The notes under the pieces are model-generated. The model did no database searches. It worked only from the letters and a program-made list of their open reading frames with translations, and was not told the DNA's origin. Below are positions 1 to 9,701 of a stretch of 36,195 nt of DNA, one piece after another. Location: positions 1-36,195 of the forward strand of contig CANGGG010000029.1 of the NCBI GenBank assembly GCA_947453415.1. The letters run 5' to 3'. The stretch's first letter is position 1; each line of letters starts with the position of its first letter. Position numbers and translations under genes: made by a program. This DNA is from Bacteroidota bacterium. Lineage in GTDB: Bacteria; Bacteroidota; Bacteroidia; UKL13-3.

Positions 1-582
1 AACTATACAGACAGCGTAGGGTATAATTGTACCATTGAAGGATTTAAAAATAATAAAATTTACAATAGAATTTTTGCTACCAGAATAGTATGGAATAAAG
101 TTAATAAAAATTGGACTTTAGAAAACGTACAACAACGCTTATTTATTGGCGATGATGAACCATTAAGTAAATTTGCAAAATTAGATACAATTTTAAATAT
201 TAAACCTGATGAGTTTGTATTAAAAGCAAATTATGTAACAAGTATGACCAATCCAGAGCTGAATGAATACATAAGAAAAGAAAAAAGCAAAGGCGCTCCC
301 GTTCATAAATTTTATGTAGAATTATACAAACGAGTTTCCGTACCCACTTCTTTTTTTATATTAACAATATTAGCAGTTGCGGTTTCAAGTAAAAAAAGTA
401 GGGGAGGAACAGGTGCGCATATTGCATTAGGGTTCGGATTAACAATTTCTTATTTATTTTTGATACAAATATTTAGTGTGATGGGTTTTACAGGTGTATT
501 ATCACCAGCATTAGCAGTTTGGATTCCGCCAGCATTTTTCCTAATTATTGCATTGTTTTTGTTAAAAACTGCTCCTAAATAA
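1..582 (+). CDS. LptF/LptG-family permease, C-terminal part (5' end outside window)
   Basis: The reading frame is open from base 1 and ends with TAA at 580-582, giving 193 visible residues. The first half is hydrophilic and beta-rich, as expected of the periplasmic beta-jellyroll of YjgP/YjgQ permeases. From about residue 100 the protein has a short Lys-rich loop (N-E-Y-I-R-K-E-K), then VELYKRVSVPTSFFILTILA, a segment typical of the membrane-re-entry region of LptF/LptG, and then further transmembrane helices ending in LLLKTAPK. Family knowledge: LptF and LptG form the membrane part of the ABC exporter that lifts lipopolysaccharide from the inner membrane to the LptA/C bridge. Which of the two paralogues this is cannot be told from the C-terminus. 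The next gene starts 7 bases later, so they may be co-transcribed. Confidence 0.85.
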   Translation, partial: NYTDSVGYNCTIEGFKNNKIYNRIFATRIVWNKVNKNWTLENVQQRLFIGDDEPLSKFAKLDTILNIKPDEFVLKANYVTSMTNPELNEYIRKEKSKGAPVHKFYVELYKRVSVPTSFFILTILAVAVSSKKSRGGTGAHIALGFGLTISYLFLIQIFSVMGFTGVLSPALAVWIPPAFFLIIALFLLKTAPK

Positions 583-589
583 AACCATC

Positions 590-1468
590 TTGTTAAATAA
601 AAACAAATACCTTCAATTACATTTTATTGTTTTACTCTGGGGTTTTACTCCTGTTTTAGGTAAATTAATTTCTTTACCAGCGCTCGATTTAGTTTTTTGG
701 CGATTAATTTTTGCGGGTTTAAGTTTAGCTGTTTTTATTATTTATAAAAAGTTCAAATTTGATTTATCAATTAAAGAAACAAGCATTATTTTTATCATGG
801 GAATATTGGTTGGCGCTCATTGGTATTTTTTTTACCATGCTATAAAAGTTTCTAATGTTTCAATAGCAATGGCAGGATTTAGCACCATGACTTTATTTGG
901 TTCTGTATTACAACCCATTTTACTCAAAAAAAAGTTCTTTTGGGGTGATGCATTTTATGGTGTTATTATATTAATTGGATTAGCTATTATTTTGCAATTT
1001 GAATCAGGTTCAATTGAAGGCGTATTTTATGGAATTTTAGCTGCATTTACTGGCGCTTTTTTTGGAATATACAATGGAAAACTGATTTTAAAACACAATA
1101 GTTCTTATATAACGATAGTTGAATTTATTGGTGCTTTAGTATTTATTATTTTTATTAAATTAATAATTAATGACAATTATTTTTACTTAGAACCATTTAA
1201 AAATTATGATATGCTTTGGCTTTTAGTATTAAGTATTTTATGTACTACATTGGCATTTACATTAAGTGTTGAAATCATGAAATATTTTTCACCTTTTACT
1301 GTTATTATAACTAATAATTTAGAACCTGTATATGGCGTTTTATTTTCGGTATTTTTATTTGGTCAATCAGAAATCATGTCTTCTCAATTTTATATTGGAG
1401 CTATAATTATACTTATCTGTGTATTTAGTTATCCTTTTTTTAAGAAAAAATTTGATAAGGAATATTAA
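590..1468 (+). CDS. DMT superfamily transporter (EamA domain)
   Basis: 292 residues and almost entirely hydrophobic, with about ten predicted transmembrane helices arranged as two five-helix EamA repeats. Typical EamA features are visible: an N-terminal helix followed by F-W-R near residue 36, and the second-repeat stretch TLAFTLSVEIMKYFSPF followed by N-N-L-E-P-V-Y, a hallmark of this family near the end of the repeat. The start is a TTG seven bases after the upstream permease; no in-frame ATG occurs until about 70 codons later, which would delete helices, so TTG is preferred. The substrate is unknown; relatives move amino acids, nucleotides or other metabolites across the inner membrane. 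The short spacing suggests an operon with the LptF/G gene. Confidence 0.85.
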   Translation: MLNKNKYLQLHFIVLLWGFTPVLGKLISLPALDLVFWRLIFAGLSLAVFIIYKKFKFDLSIKETSIIFIMGILVGAHWYFFYHAIKVSNVSIAMAGFSTMTLFGSVLQPILLKKKFFWGDAFYGVIILIGLAIILQFESGSIEGVFYGILAAFTGAFFGIYNGKLILKHNSSYITIVEFIGALVFIIFIKLIINDNYFYLEPFKNYDMLWLLVLSILCTTLAFTLSVEIMKYFSPFTVIITNNLEPVYGVLFSVFLFGQSEIMSSQFYIGAIIILICVFSYPFFKKKFDKEY

Positions 1469-1562
1469 GTCTATATTTTTTAATAAGTCATTTCAAATCA
1501 ACTCATTTATCAATAATTTTAATGACTTTACGTTTATTTTTATATTTTATTTTAATGAATCA

Positions 1563-1591
1563 TTGTAAAGTTGTAAAAAATAATATATTTG
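1563..1591 (+). promoter_or_regulatory. Bacteroidota-type promoter for the CapD-like gene
   Basis: A TTG at 1563-1565 is followed after 18 bases by TATATTTG at 1584-1591, which matches the TAnnTTTG -7 element used by the primary sigma factor of Bacteroidota. It lies 19 bases before the ATG at 1611, giving a short leader. Call rests on motif and spacing only. Confidence 0.6.
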
Positions 1592-1610
1592 CAATGTAAT
1601 TGAATTCTCT

Positions 1611-3578
1611 ATGAAATATTTGCGTATATTATTTGCTACTAGTTCAAATATACCTCGTTGGGTTATATTTATGATTGATTTAGGGATTTGTGCCTTTTCT
1701 TTTATTTTAGCAGTAATTTTACGATATAGCTTTCATTATAACGATACTACGTTTACGGCCATAGTTGTGGTATTACCTGTTGTATTATTAATAAAGTCTG
1801 TCTTTATGATGTACTTGAGATTGTATTCAGGAATTATTCGCCATACAAGTGTTCAAGATGGAATAAATGTACTTTATAGTTCTATTTTTAGCAGTGTTGG
1901 ATTGTATATCATTTCATTGTTTTACAAATCTTTCATTGTTAAGGATTATTTAATCATTCCAGTTTCAGTTATTATTTTAGATTTTATTATATCTGCATTT
2001 TTTTTAAGTGCATTTCGTGTTTTTGTTAAATTATTATATTTAAAAGTTACTCATGTAAACAATGGTTTAGTTTTAAATTATGTAATTTTTGGTGCGGGCG
2101 AGGCTGGCATCATTACAAAAAGAAAATTAGAACAACACAAAGGTTCAAATATTAAAGTAGTGGCTTTTTTTGACGATGACATGAATATGAATGGCAAATC
2201 AATTGAAGGAGTTAGAATTTATAATTTTGATAAGGATTTAAATTCATTGAATTCAAAATATGAAATTGAAAATTTAATAATTAGTGGAATTGTACTGAAC
2301 AAAAACAGAAAACAAGAAATAGTTGACCTTTGTTTGTCAAATAATATTAATGTTAAAAGTGTTCCGCCTGTAGAAAAATGGATTAATGGAGAGCTTAGTT
2401 ATAATCAAATAAAAACTGCAAAAATTGAAGATTTAATTCATAGAGATATTATTGAATTAGATACTAACGCCATTGGCAAACAATTGAATGGTAAAATAGT
2501 AATGGTTACAGGCGCTGCCGGTTCTATAGGCAGTGAAATTGTTAATCAACTTTGTAAATTTAAAGTTAGGAAAATTATTATTGTAGATGCTAGTGAAGAA
2601 GGTTTGTATCAGTTAGAAATGAAAATTACTGAAAGCATGCATAATTTCAATAATAAAAATATTGAAATTATATTAGCAGATATAACAAATTTGGTAAGAA
2701 TGAAAGGAATTTTTGAACGCTTTCAACCAGATATAATTTATCATGCTGCTGCATACAAACATGTTCCTTTAATGGAAAACAATCCTACCGAAGCGATCAA
2801 AACAAATGTTAAAGGTACCATGATTTTAGCCGATTTATCGGTTGAATATAAAGTAGACAAATTTGTTATGATAAGTACAGATAAAGCTGTAAACCCAACA
2901 AATGTAATGGGAGCAAGCAAACGCATAGCGGAAATATATGTACAGTCGCTAAATAATTATATTAAAGAAACTAAAACTAGCGAAACCAAATTTATAACAA
3001 CCAGGTTTGGAAATGTTTTGGGATCGAGTGGTTCTGTAATTCCTCGTTTCAAAAAACAAATAGAAGCTGGAGGACCAATTACTGTTACACACCCTGAAAT
3101 TACTCGTTATTTCATGACCATACCAGAAGCTTGTCAATTAGTATTGGAAGCTGGTAATATGGGAAAAGGTGGTGAAATATTTATATTTGATATGGGTAAA
3201 TCAATTAAAATAATTGATTTAGCTAAAAAAATGATTCGACTTTCAGGCTTAACTTTAGGTAAGGATATACAAATTATATATACTGGTTTAAGACCAGGAG
3301 AGAAGATACATGAAGAATTATTAAACGATCAAGAAAATACTGTTCCAACCCATCATTCGAAAATTATGATTGGAAAAGTTCGTGATTATGTATTTGAAAA
3401 TGTTAAATTAGACATTCATAATTTATTGAATTTATATAATTCACAAAATCAAACCGCAATGGTTGCTAAAATGAAGGACATTGTACCTGAATTTATAAGC
3501 CAAAACTCCCCCTTCGAACACCTCGATAATAAGCACGAATTAAGTGACATTACTGTTGAAAAACTTTTAGGAAAATAA
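1611..3578 (+). CDS. FlaA1/WbpM/CapD-type nucleoside-diphosphate-sugar 4,6-dehydratase/epimerase
   Basis: 655 residues, the full length of the large WbpM-type family. Order of parts: four N-terminal transmembrane helices (about residues 15-130), a first Rossmann-like CoA-binding-type fold starting at YVIFGAGEAG, then the catalytic short-chain dehydrogenase/reductase domain with the nucleotide-binding loop G301-A-A-G-S-I-G307. The usual Y-x3-K is replaced by M433-G-A-S-K437 in TDKAVNPTNVMGASKR, which is the normal state for this family. The C-terminus carries GLRPGEKIHEELL, also typical. Family role: NAD(P)-dependent conversion of UDP-GlcNAc-like sugars at the inner membrane for capsule, O-antigen or exopolysaccharide. 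No other polysaccharide genes flank it here, so the polymer served is unknown. Own promoter just upstream. Confidence 0.92.
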   Translation: MKYLRILFATSSNIPRWVIFMIDLGICAFSFILAVILRYSFHYNDTTFTAIVVVLPVVLLIKSVFMMYLRLYSGIIRHTSVQDGINVLYSSIFSSVGLYIISLFYKSFIVKDYLIIPVSVIILDFIISAFFLSAFRVFVKLLYLKVTHVNNGLVLNYVIFGAGEAGIITKRKLEQHKGSNIKVVAFFDDDMNMNGKSIEGVRIYNFDKDLNSLNSKYEIENLIISGIVLNKNRKQEIVDLCLSNNINVKSVPPVEKWINGELSYNQIKTAKIEDLIHRDIIELDTNAIGKQLNGKIVMVTGAAGSIGSEIVNQLCKFKVRKIIIVDASEEGLYQLEMKITESMHNFNNKNIEIILADITNLVRMKGIFERFQPDIIYHAAAYKHVPLMENNPTEAIKTNVKGTMILADLSVEYKVDKFVMISTDKAVNPTNVMGASKRIAEIYVQSLNNYIKETKTSETKFITTRFGNVLGSSGSVIPRFKKQIEAGGPITVTHPEITRYFMTIPEACQLVLEAGNMGKGGEIFIFDMGKSIKIIDLAKKMIRLSGLTLGKDIQIIYTGLRPGEKIHEELLNDQENTVPTHHSKIMIGKVRDYVFENVKLDIHNLLNLYNSQNQTAMVAKMKDIVPEFISQNSPFEHLDNKHELSDITVEKLLGK

Positions 3579-3580
3579 AA

Positions 3581-3603
3581 AGGAATACATTTTCAATATT
3601 CCT
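3581..3603 (+). terminator. Possible weak hairpin after the CapD-like gene
   Basis: AGGAATA (3581-3587) and TATTCCT (3597-3603) are inverted repeats separated by nine bases, starting just after the stop codon. There is no strong T tract behind the stem, so intrinsic termination is uncertain. Confidence 0.3.
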
Positions 3604-3736
3604 AAGTTAGAATCTGTCTAAATAGTATTTAGTTATTAACAGTATTTCCCACGAAATTAATCTTATTATATTCGCACCATTATTGAAATAAACGCGCCTT
3701 GATTTAAATCAGTATGGCAAAATAATCAATAAACAA

Positions 3737-3744
3737 TAGATTTG
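3737..3744 (+). promoter_or_regulatory. -7 element (TAGATTTG) upstream of actA
   Basis: TAGATTTG matches TAnnTTTG and ends 24 bases before the actA ATG. No convincing TTG -33 element sits at the usual distance, so strength is unclear. It is the best promoter candidate for the whole act operon. Confidence 0.45.
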
Positions 3745-3768
3745 TAAAGAATTTGTAAATAATATTAA

Positions 3769-5022
3769 ATGAAACTGAATAAACTACTATTTCTACTAGC
3801 AGCTTTCTTTTTAGGAGCTAAGTTAACAATGGCTGATGTAGCCGAAGGAGAAAAATTATTTAATGCTAATTGTACCTCTTGTCATGCAATTAATGATAAA
3901 GTTGTAGGTCCAGCCTTAAAAGACGTTGACAAACGCCAAAGTGAAGCGTGGTTAATAAAGTGGATACAAAATTCACCTGCTGTTGTAAAATCAGGTGATG
4001 CATATGCAACCAAACTTTTTAATGAGTATAATCAATCTGCAATGACTGCATTTCCTCAATTAAAAGATGAACAAGTAAAATCAATTTTAGCTTATATTAA
4101 AACTGGTGGTGCTGCTGCAATTGTAGAAAATGGAACTCCTACTGGTTCGGCTAAAACTGAAGATGGTTTCTATTCTCAAGGAATGCTAATTGGTTTGTTA
4201 ATATTTGCTGTTATTTTATTGATAATCATTTTTATATTAATGAAAATCAGAAAGGTAATTGACAAAATTTACGATGAAAAATATCCTGAAGAAGCTGATG
4301 TAAAAATTCATTGGAAGCAAAACAAGAAATCTACTCGTTTTAAACTATTTGTTAAACATCCTGTAGTTGGAACTTTAGCAGTTGGTGCATTATTAACAGT
4401 AGTTTTAGGATTATATGGTTATGATTACGGGCAAACAAAAGTGGGTGTTCAAAAAGGATACGCGCCTGTTCAACCTATTAATTATTCTCATGAATTACAT
4501 GCTGGTAAATACAAAATCAATTGTCAATATTGCCATTCTAGTGCTGATAAAGGTAAACAAGCCTCTATTCCTTCAGCAAGTACTTGTATGAATTGCCATA
4601 CTTATGTAAAAGCAAAAGCAAAATATAACGGTAAAGTTTCACCGGAAATACAAAAAATTTATAATGCAGTTGGTTATGATGCTAAAAATGGAACATACAT
4701 AGCAGGATTTAAACAACAGCCTATTAAATGGGTAAGAATTCACAACTTACCTGATCACGCTTATTTTAACCATGCTCAACATGTTAAAATTGGTAAAGTG
4801 GAATGTCAAGCTTGCCATGGTCCAATTGAAACAATGAAAGTAGTTAGTCAACAACGCAGTTTACAAATGGGATGGTGTATTAACTGTCATCGTGAGGCTA
4901 AAGTAGACGTTGCAAACAATGATTACTATGAAAAACTACACAAAGATTTAAAAGCTAGCAACAAAGATTTTATTACAGTTGCTCAAAATGGTGGGTTGGA
5001 ATGTGCTAAATGCCATTATTAA
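3769..5022 (+). CDS. actA: Alternative complex III subunit ActA: multiheme cytochrome c with extra N-terminal monoheme domain
   Basis: 417 residues. A signal peptide (residues 1-22) is followed by a class I-like cytochrome c domain with C35-T-S-C-H39, then a transmembrane segment near residues 137-160 and another near 200-220, and a class III-type domain with five more CxxCH sites: C252, C273, C346, C370 and C412, the last ending only one residue before the stop. That makes six heme c sites. Family role: ActA is the pentaheme electron-transfer subunit of alternative complex III, which oxidises menaquinol and passes electrons to a cytochrome or oxidase. It is the first gene of a six-gene operon with actB following after 57 bases. 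The added N-terminal monoheme domain may act as a built-in electron carrier; that is inference. Confidence 0.95.
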   Translation: MKLNKLLFLLAAFFLGAKLTMADVAEGEKLFNANCTSCHAINDKVVGPALKDVDKRQSEAWLIKWIQNSPAVVKSGDAYATKLFNEYNQSAMTAFPQLKDEQVKSILAYIKTGGAAAIVENGTPTGSAKTEDGFYSQGMLIGLLIFAVILLIIIFILMKIRKVIDKIYDEKYPEEADVKIHWKQNKKSTRFKLFVKHPVVGTLAVGALLTVVLGLYGYDYGQTKVGVQKGYAPVQPINYSHELHAGKYKINCQYCHSSADKGKQASIPSASTCMNCHTYVKAKAKYNGKVSPEIQKIYNAVGYDAKNGTYIAGFKQQPIKWVRIHNLPDHAYFNHAQHVKIGKVECQACHGPIETMKVVSQQRSLQMGWCINCHREAKVDVANNDYYEKLHKDLKASNKDFITVAQNGGLECAKCHY

Positions 5023-5079
5023 TCAAAACTATTTATCAGAAATAATTTTTAAATTACTAAAAGAAGAAAAAAAACTTAA

Positions 5080-8000
5080 ATGGGAAATATAAATAAATAC
5101 TGGAAAGGTTTAGAAGAACTAAACAATGATCCAAAGTTTGTTGCTAATAAGAAGAATGAATTTGCGCAAGGAATTCCTTTGGAAGAAGTATTAACAGATT
5201 CTGATGGCGAAATGCAATCAAACAGACGTGATTTTTTGAAATATTTTGGCTTTAGTATATCAGCGGTTGCATTAGCAGCTTGTAATAATACTCCAGTTAA
5301 AAATGCAATTCCATACATTATTAAGCCTGAAAATATTACTCCAGGTATTCCAAATTGGTATGCTACTACTTGTGGTGCATGTTCAACTGGCTGTAGTATT
5401 TTAGTAAAAACCAGAGAAGGTCGTCCTGTAAAAATAGAAGGAAATGCTGAATCTCCAGTTTTTAAAGGTGGTGTTTGTGCTACTGGTCATGCAAGTCTTT
5501 TGGGTTTGTATGATAACGAGCGTTTAAGATTACCTCGTAAGGATAATAATGAATCAACTTGGGCTACTGTAGATACAGAAATAACTCAAGCCTTAGCTTC
5601 ATCTAAAAATATTAGAATTGTTAGTGGAACTAATACTAGCCCTTCTACCAAAAAAATTATTGCTGAATTTACAGCTAAATATCCATCTACTAAAGTGGTA
5701 GGATACGAAGCAATTTCTTATGCTGCATTAATAGAAGCTAACAAACGTGCTTTTGGGAAAGCAGTAGTGCCTTCATTTAACTTTGAAAAAGCAAAAGTAA
5801 TTGTAAGTTTTGGTGCTGATTTTTTAGGAACATGGATCTCACCAGTTGAATTTACTAAAGGATGGTCTAAAAACAGAAAAGCTGAAGATAAGAAAATGAG
5901 TCGTCACATGCATTTTGAAAGTAATTTATCAATTACTGGTTCAAATGCTGATTACCGTTTCCCAATTAAACCTTCCATGGAAGGAGCAGTATTATTGAGT
6001 ATATATAATAAAATTGCAACTGCAACTGGAGCGCCTACTTTTTCAATTCCAACTATTGAAATTGCTTTAAATTCAATTGATTTAACTGCTAAAGAATTGT
6101 TAGCGGCAAAAGGTGAATCGTTGGTAATTTCTGGTTCTAATAATATCGACAATCAATTATTAGTAGCTAGTATCAATAGTTTATTAGGAAATATTGGAAC
6201 TACTATTGATTTAGATAATTACTCTAATCAAGTAAGTGGTGACGATGCAGCTTTTGAAGCATTTGTTACTGAAATGGAAAGTGGAGCTATAGATACCGTT
6301 TTATTCTATAACACAAATCCTGCTTACAGTTATTATAATGCTGATAAATTCAAACAAGCATTAAAGAAAGTAAAAACTACTATAACCACCAATTCATCAA
6401 CTGATGAAACGGGTGAATTATGTAAATACCAAACACCAGATAATCATTATTTGGAAAGTTGGAATGATTCAGAACCTAAATTAGGATATTTTGGATTAAC
6501 ACAACCAACTATTACGAATGTATTTACTACTCGCCAAGTTCAAGAAAGTTTATTGAAATGGGCAGGTAACAATTCAGATGTTTACACCTACATTAAATCA
6601 AATTGGGAAGCTAATATTTTAATGGCTGGTGAAACAGCTTGGAATAAAGCACTTCATGATGGTTTCTTTATGTCCTCACCTAAAGTGGCTAGTACTGCTT
6701 CTGCAGCAGCTTTATTAAGTGATATTGCTAACAAAGCAACAGTAAACTACACTACTAATTTAAAAAATACTGAACTTAAACTGTACACTAAAGTTGGTTT
6801 AGGCGATGGAACTCATGCTAACAATCCTTGGTTACAAGAATTGCCTGATCCTATTAGTAAAGCATGTTGGGATAATTACTTAACAATTGGTAAAGTAACT
6901 GCCGATCAATTTAATTTGAAACAAGGTGATGTAGTAACTTTAAAAGCTGGTAAAACTACAATAGAAGGTTTACCAATTTTGATTCAACCAGGACAAGCCA
7001 ATTCAACTATTGGTTTGGCAATGGGTTATGGTAAATTAAAAGGCAAAGTAGCTTCAAACTTTGGAAAAGGTTTAGGTAAAAATGCTTTTGGTTTAGTAAG
7101 TTTTGAAAATAATACTTTTAGTTATAATGCTTCAAACGGTATTACATTAACTAAAACAGATGATGGTTATGAATTGCCATTAACTCAAACGCATCAAACT
7201 ATTGAAGGACGTAATTTATTACGTGAAGCTTCTTTAAACGAGTATATTAAAAATCCAAGTGCTGGTAATAACGAGCATGCTCATATTATTTCATTATGGG
7301 AAGAGCATGATAGCAAAGGACACAAATGGGGAATGGCAATTGATATGAATGCTTGTACTGGTTGTGGTTCATGCGTAGTTAGTTGTTCAGCTGAAAATAA
7401 TGTTCCTGTTGTTGGTAGAAAAGAAATTTTAAATAGCAGAGAAATGCATTGGATTAGAATTGACAGATACTATAGTTTTAAAAACTTAGCAACTGGAAAA
7501 CCTTCTACAAAAGAAAAAGAGTACGATAACAAAGACAATAATATAGATTTTGAACATGTTACTGTCATGCACCAACCTATGATGTGTCAACATTGTGGTC
7601 ATGCGCCTTGCGAAACTGTTTGTCCTGTATTAGCAACTGTTCATAGTTCTGAAGGATTGAATCAAATGGCTTATAACCGTTGTGTAGGTACAAGATATTG
7701 CGCTAACAACTGTCCTTATAAAGTTCGTAGATTCAATTGGTTTAAATACAGAGAGAATGATGATTTTGATTTCCATTTTAACAATGATTTGGGAAGAATG
7801 GTTATCAATCCTGACGTTACAGTACGTTCACGTGGTGTAATGGAAAAATGTTCATTCTGCGTTCAACGTATTCAAGCTAGCAAGTTAAAAGCTAAAATTG
7901 AAAACCGTAAAATGGTAGATGGTGATGTAAAAACTGCTTGTCAACAATCTTGTCCTGCCGATGCATTAATATTTGGTGACATGAACGATGCAACTAGTGA

Positions 8001-8199
8001 AATTTCTAAACTATTTAAAAATGAACGTAAATATGTTTTATTAGAAGAGTATAATGTTCAACCATCGGTAGGCTACATGACTAAAATAAGAAATGTAGAC
8101 GAGTCGATTGCAGGTGAACAAAAAGCACCAGTAAAACATGAAGAAAAGCATGAAGAAAAGCACGAAGTTCATTCAAACGAAGCACATGCTCATTCATAA
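5080..8199 (+). CDS. actB: Alternative complex III subunit ActB: molybdopterin-oxidoreductase-like plus four-cluster iron-sulfur protein
   Basis: 1039 residues, a fusion of two modules as is usual for ActB. Near the N-terminus S-N-R49-R50-D-F-L-K is a twin-arginine motif followed by a hydrophobic stretch and L-A-A-C68, so Tat export and possibly lipidation at C68 are predicted. Residues about 90-720 resemble molybdopterin oxidoreductases but this family carries no molybdenum cofactor. The C-terminal module has ferredoxin-type cysteine groups: C759/762/765/769, C836/839/844/848, C868/874/878 in the characteristic CVGTRYCANNCPYKVRRFNW segment, and C924/927 plus the later CQQSCP. It acts as the peripheral electron wire of the complex on the periplasmic side. 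The C-terminus is a His/Glu-rich tail (repeated H-E-E-K). actC follows after 53 bases. Confidence 0.95.
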   Translation: MGNINKYWKGLEELNNDPKFVANKKNEFAQGIPLEEVLTDSDGEMQSNRRDFLKYFGFSISAVALAACNNTPVKNAIPYIIKPENITPGIPNWYATTCGACSTGCSILVKTREGRPVKIEGNAESPVFKGGVCATGHASLLGLYDNERLRLPRKDNNESTWATVDTEITQALASSKNIRIVSGTNTSPSTKKIIAEFTAKYPSTKVVGYEAISYAALIEANKRAFGKAVVPSFNFEKAKVIVSFGADFLGTWISPVEFTKGWSKNRKAEDKKMSRHMHFESNLSITGSNADYRFPIKPSMEGAVLLSIYNKIATATGAPTFSIPTIEIALNSIDLTAKELLAAKGESLVISGSNNIDNQLLVASINSLLGNIGTTIDLDNYSNQVSGDDAAFEAFVTEMESGAIDTVLFYNTNPAYSYYNADKFKQALKKVKTTITTNSSTDETGELCKYQTPDNHYLESWNDSEPKLGYFGLTQPTITNVFTTRQVQESLLKWAGNNSDVYTYIKSNWEANILMAGETAWNKALHDGFFMSSPKVASTASAAALLSDIANKATVNYTTNLKNTELKLYTKVGLGDGTHANNPWLQELPDPISKACWDNYLTIGKVTADQFNLKQGDVVTLKAGKTTIEGLPILIQPGQANSTIGLAMGYGKLKGKVASNFGKGLGKNAFGLVSFENNTFSYNASNGITLTKTDDGYELPLTQTHQTIEGRNLLREASLNEYIKNPSAGNNEHAHIISLWEEHDSKGHKWGMAIDMNACTGCGSCVVSCSAENNVPVVGRKEILNSREMHWIRIDRYYSFKNLATGKPSTKEKEYDNKDNNIDFEHVTVMHQPMMCQHCGHAPCETVCPVLATVHSSEGLNQMAYNRCVGTRYCANNCPYKVRRFNWFKYRENDDFDFHFNNDLGRMVINPDVTVRSRGVMEKCSFCVQRIQASKLKAKIENRKMVDGDVKTACQQSCPADALIFGDMNDATSEISKLFKNERKYVLLEEYNVQPSVGYMTKIRNVDESIAGEQKAPVKHEEKHEEKHEVHSNEAHAHS

Positions 8200-8252
8200 G
8201 AAATAAACATTAAATATTCAATCAATTTTTAAATTTAAAATAATATAATTAC

Positions 8253-9701
8253 ATGTCATACGAATCACCAATAAGAGATATGCTCATAACGGGTGGTAAA
8301 ACCTACAGTGATATCACAAAGGAAATCACACGTCCTATAGAAAATAAGCCATCAAAAGCATGGTGGATTGGATTTGGTTTATCATCATTAGTATTAGCAC
8401 TTTGGCTATTTTCAACTACCTACACCATGTTAGTTGGTATAGGAGCGTGGGGTTTAAACAAAACTGTAGGTTGGGCCTTTGATATTACCAACTTTGTATT
8501 TTGGGTAGGTATTGGTCATGCCGGTACGTTAATTTCTGCAGTATTATTATTATTCCGTCAAAAATGGCGTATGTCAATTAACCGTTCTGCTGAAGCAATG
8601 ACCATTTTTGCTGTAATTTGTGCGGCATCGTTTATTGTTTCTCATATGGGAAGACCATGGGTAGCTTATTGGCCTATTCCATTGCCAAATGCTTTTGGTA
8701 GTTTATGGGTTAATTTTAACTCTCCATTGGTTTGGGATGTGTTTGCAATTTCTACTTATTTCTCGGTTTCATTGGTATTTTGGTATGTTGGTTTAATTCC
8801 GGATATTGCTACAGTTCGTGATAGAGCTGTTACCAAAGCACGTAAATTTTGGTATGGCTTTTTTGCAATGGGATGGAACGGTTCTACTAGAGTATGGCAT
8901 CGTTACGAAGTAATCAGTTTAATATTAGCTGCTATTTCTACTCCATTAGTATTATCAGTGCATTCAATTGTATCTATGGATTTTGCTACCTCGTTGGTAC
9001 CAGGTTGGCATACCACTATTTTTCCTCCATATTTTGTTGCTGGTGCAATTTTCTCTGGATTTGGAATGGTATTAACCTTATTAATTGTAGCCCGTGAAGT
9101 TTTAAATTATAAAGATTATATTACAACAGAACATTTAGATGCTATGTGTAGAGTAGTAATGTTAACAGGTACTTTAGTAGGTTTAGCTTATATAACAGAA
9201 TTCTTTGTGGCAGCTTATTCAGGAGTAGAGTACGAGCAATACGCATTTATAAACCGTGCAACTGGACCATATTGGTGGAGTTATTGGATTATGATGGGCT
9301 GTAACCTATTAGCTCCTCAAGTTTTTTGGTCAAGATGGGCAAGAACAACACCTTGGTTTATTTTTATTATGTCAATCATCGTAAACATTGGAATGTGGTT
9401 TGAGCGTTTTGTAATTATCGTAACTTCATTACATAGAGATTTTTTACCATCAAGTTGGACGATGTACACACCTACTATTATTGAATTTGGAATATTATTA
9501 GGTTCATTTGGATTATTCTTTTTCTTCTTTTTCCTATTCATGAAATTTTTACCAGCTATTAACATGGCTGAATTAAAAAGTATTGTAAAAACAAAACATG
9601 GTTTGGAATTAGAAAAACATTATACCGATTTATTAAATAACAATCACAAAATGGCAAACAACGCTCACGATACGAAAGGAGATTCAGTTCATGGACACTA
9701 A
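8253..9701 (+). CDS. actC: Alternative complex III subunit ActC (NrfD/PsrC-like quinone-binding membrane protein)
   Basis: 482 residues with about ten transmembrane helices. The N-terminal cytosolic stretch ends at P-S-K-A-W-W, where the first helix begins, and conserved family segments such as NFVFWVGIGHAGTLISAVL and SHMGRPWVAYWPIPLPN can be read. Family role: one of the two NrfD-like integral subunits of alternative complex III; it holds a menaquinol site and a possible proton path. The hydrophilic C-terminus is His-containing (H-D-T-K-G-D-S-V-H-G-H). The last 11 bases overlap the start of actD, which supports translational coupling. Confidence 0.95.
   Translation: MSYESPIRDMLITGGKTYSDITKEITRPIENKPSKAWWIGFGLSSLVLALWLFSTTYTMLVGIGAWGLNKTVGWAFDITNFVFWVGIGHAGTLISAVLLLFRQKWRMSINRSAEAMTIFAVICAASFIVSHMGRPWVAYWPIPLPNAFGSLWVNFNSPLVWDVFAISTYFSVSLVFWYVGLIPDIATVRDRAVTKARKFWYGFFAMGWNGSTRVWHRYEVISLILAAISTPLVLSVHSIVSMDFATSLVPGWHTTIFPPYFVAGAIFSGFGMVLTLLIVAREVLNYKDYITTEHLDAMCRVVMLTGTLVGLAYITEFFVAAYSGVEYEQYAFINRATGPYWWSYWIMMGCNLLAPQVFWSRWARTTPWFIFIMSIIVNIGMWFERFVIIVTSLHRDFLPSSWTMYTPTIIEFGILLGSFGLFFFFFFLFMKFLPAINMAELKSIVKTKHGLELEKHYTDLLNNNHKMANNAHDTKGDSVHGH

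Noticed and set aside
9317-9565. Minus-strand 82-residue frame inside actC
   Set aside because: Lys/Asn-rich shadow of a hydrophobic membrane segment on the other strand.
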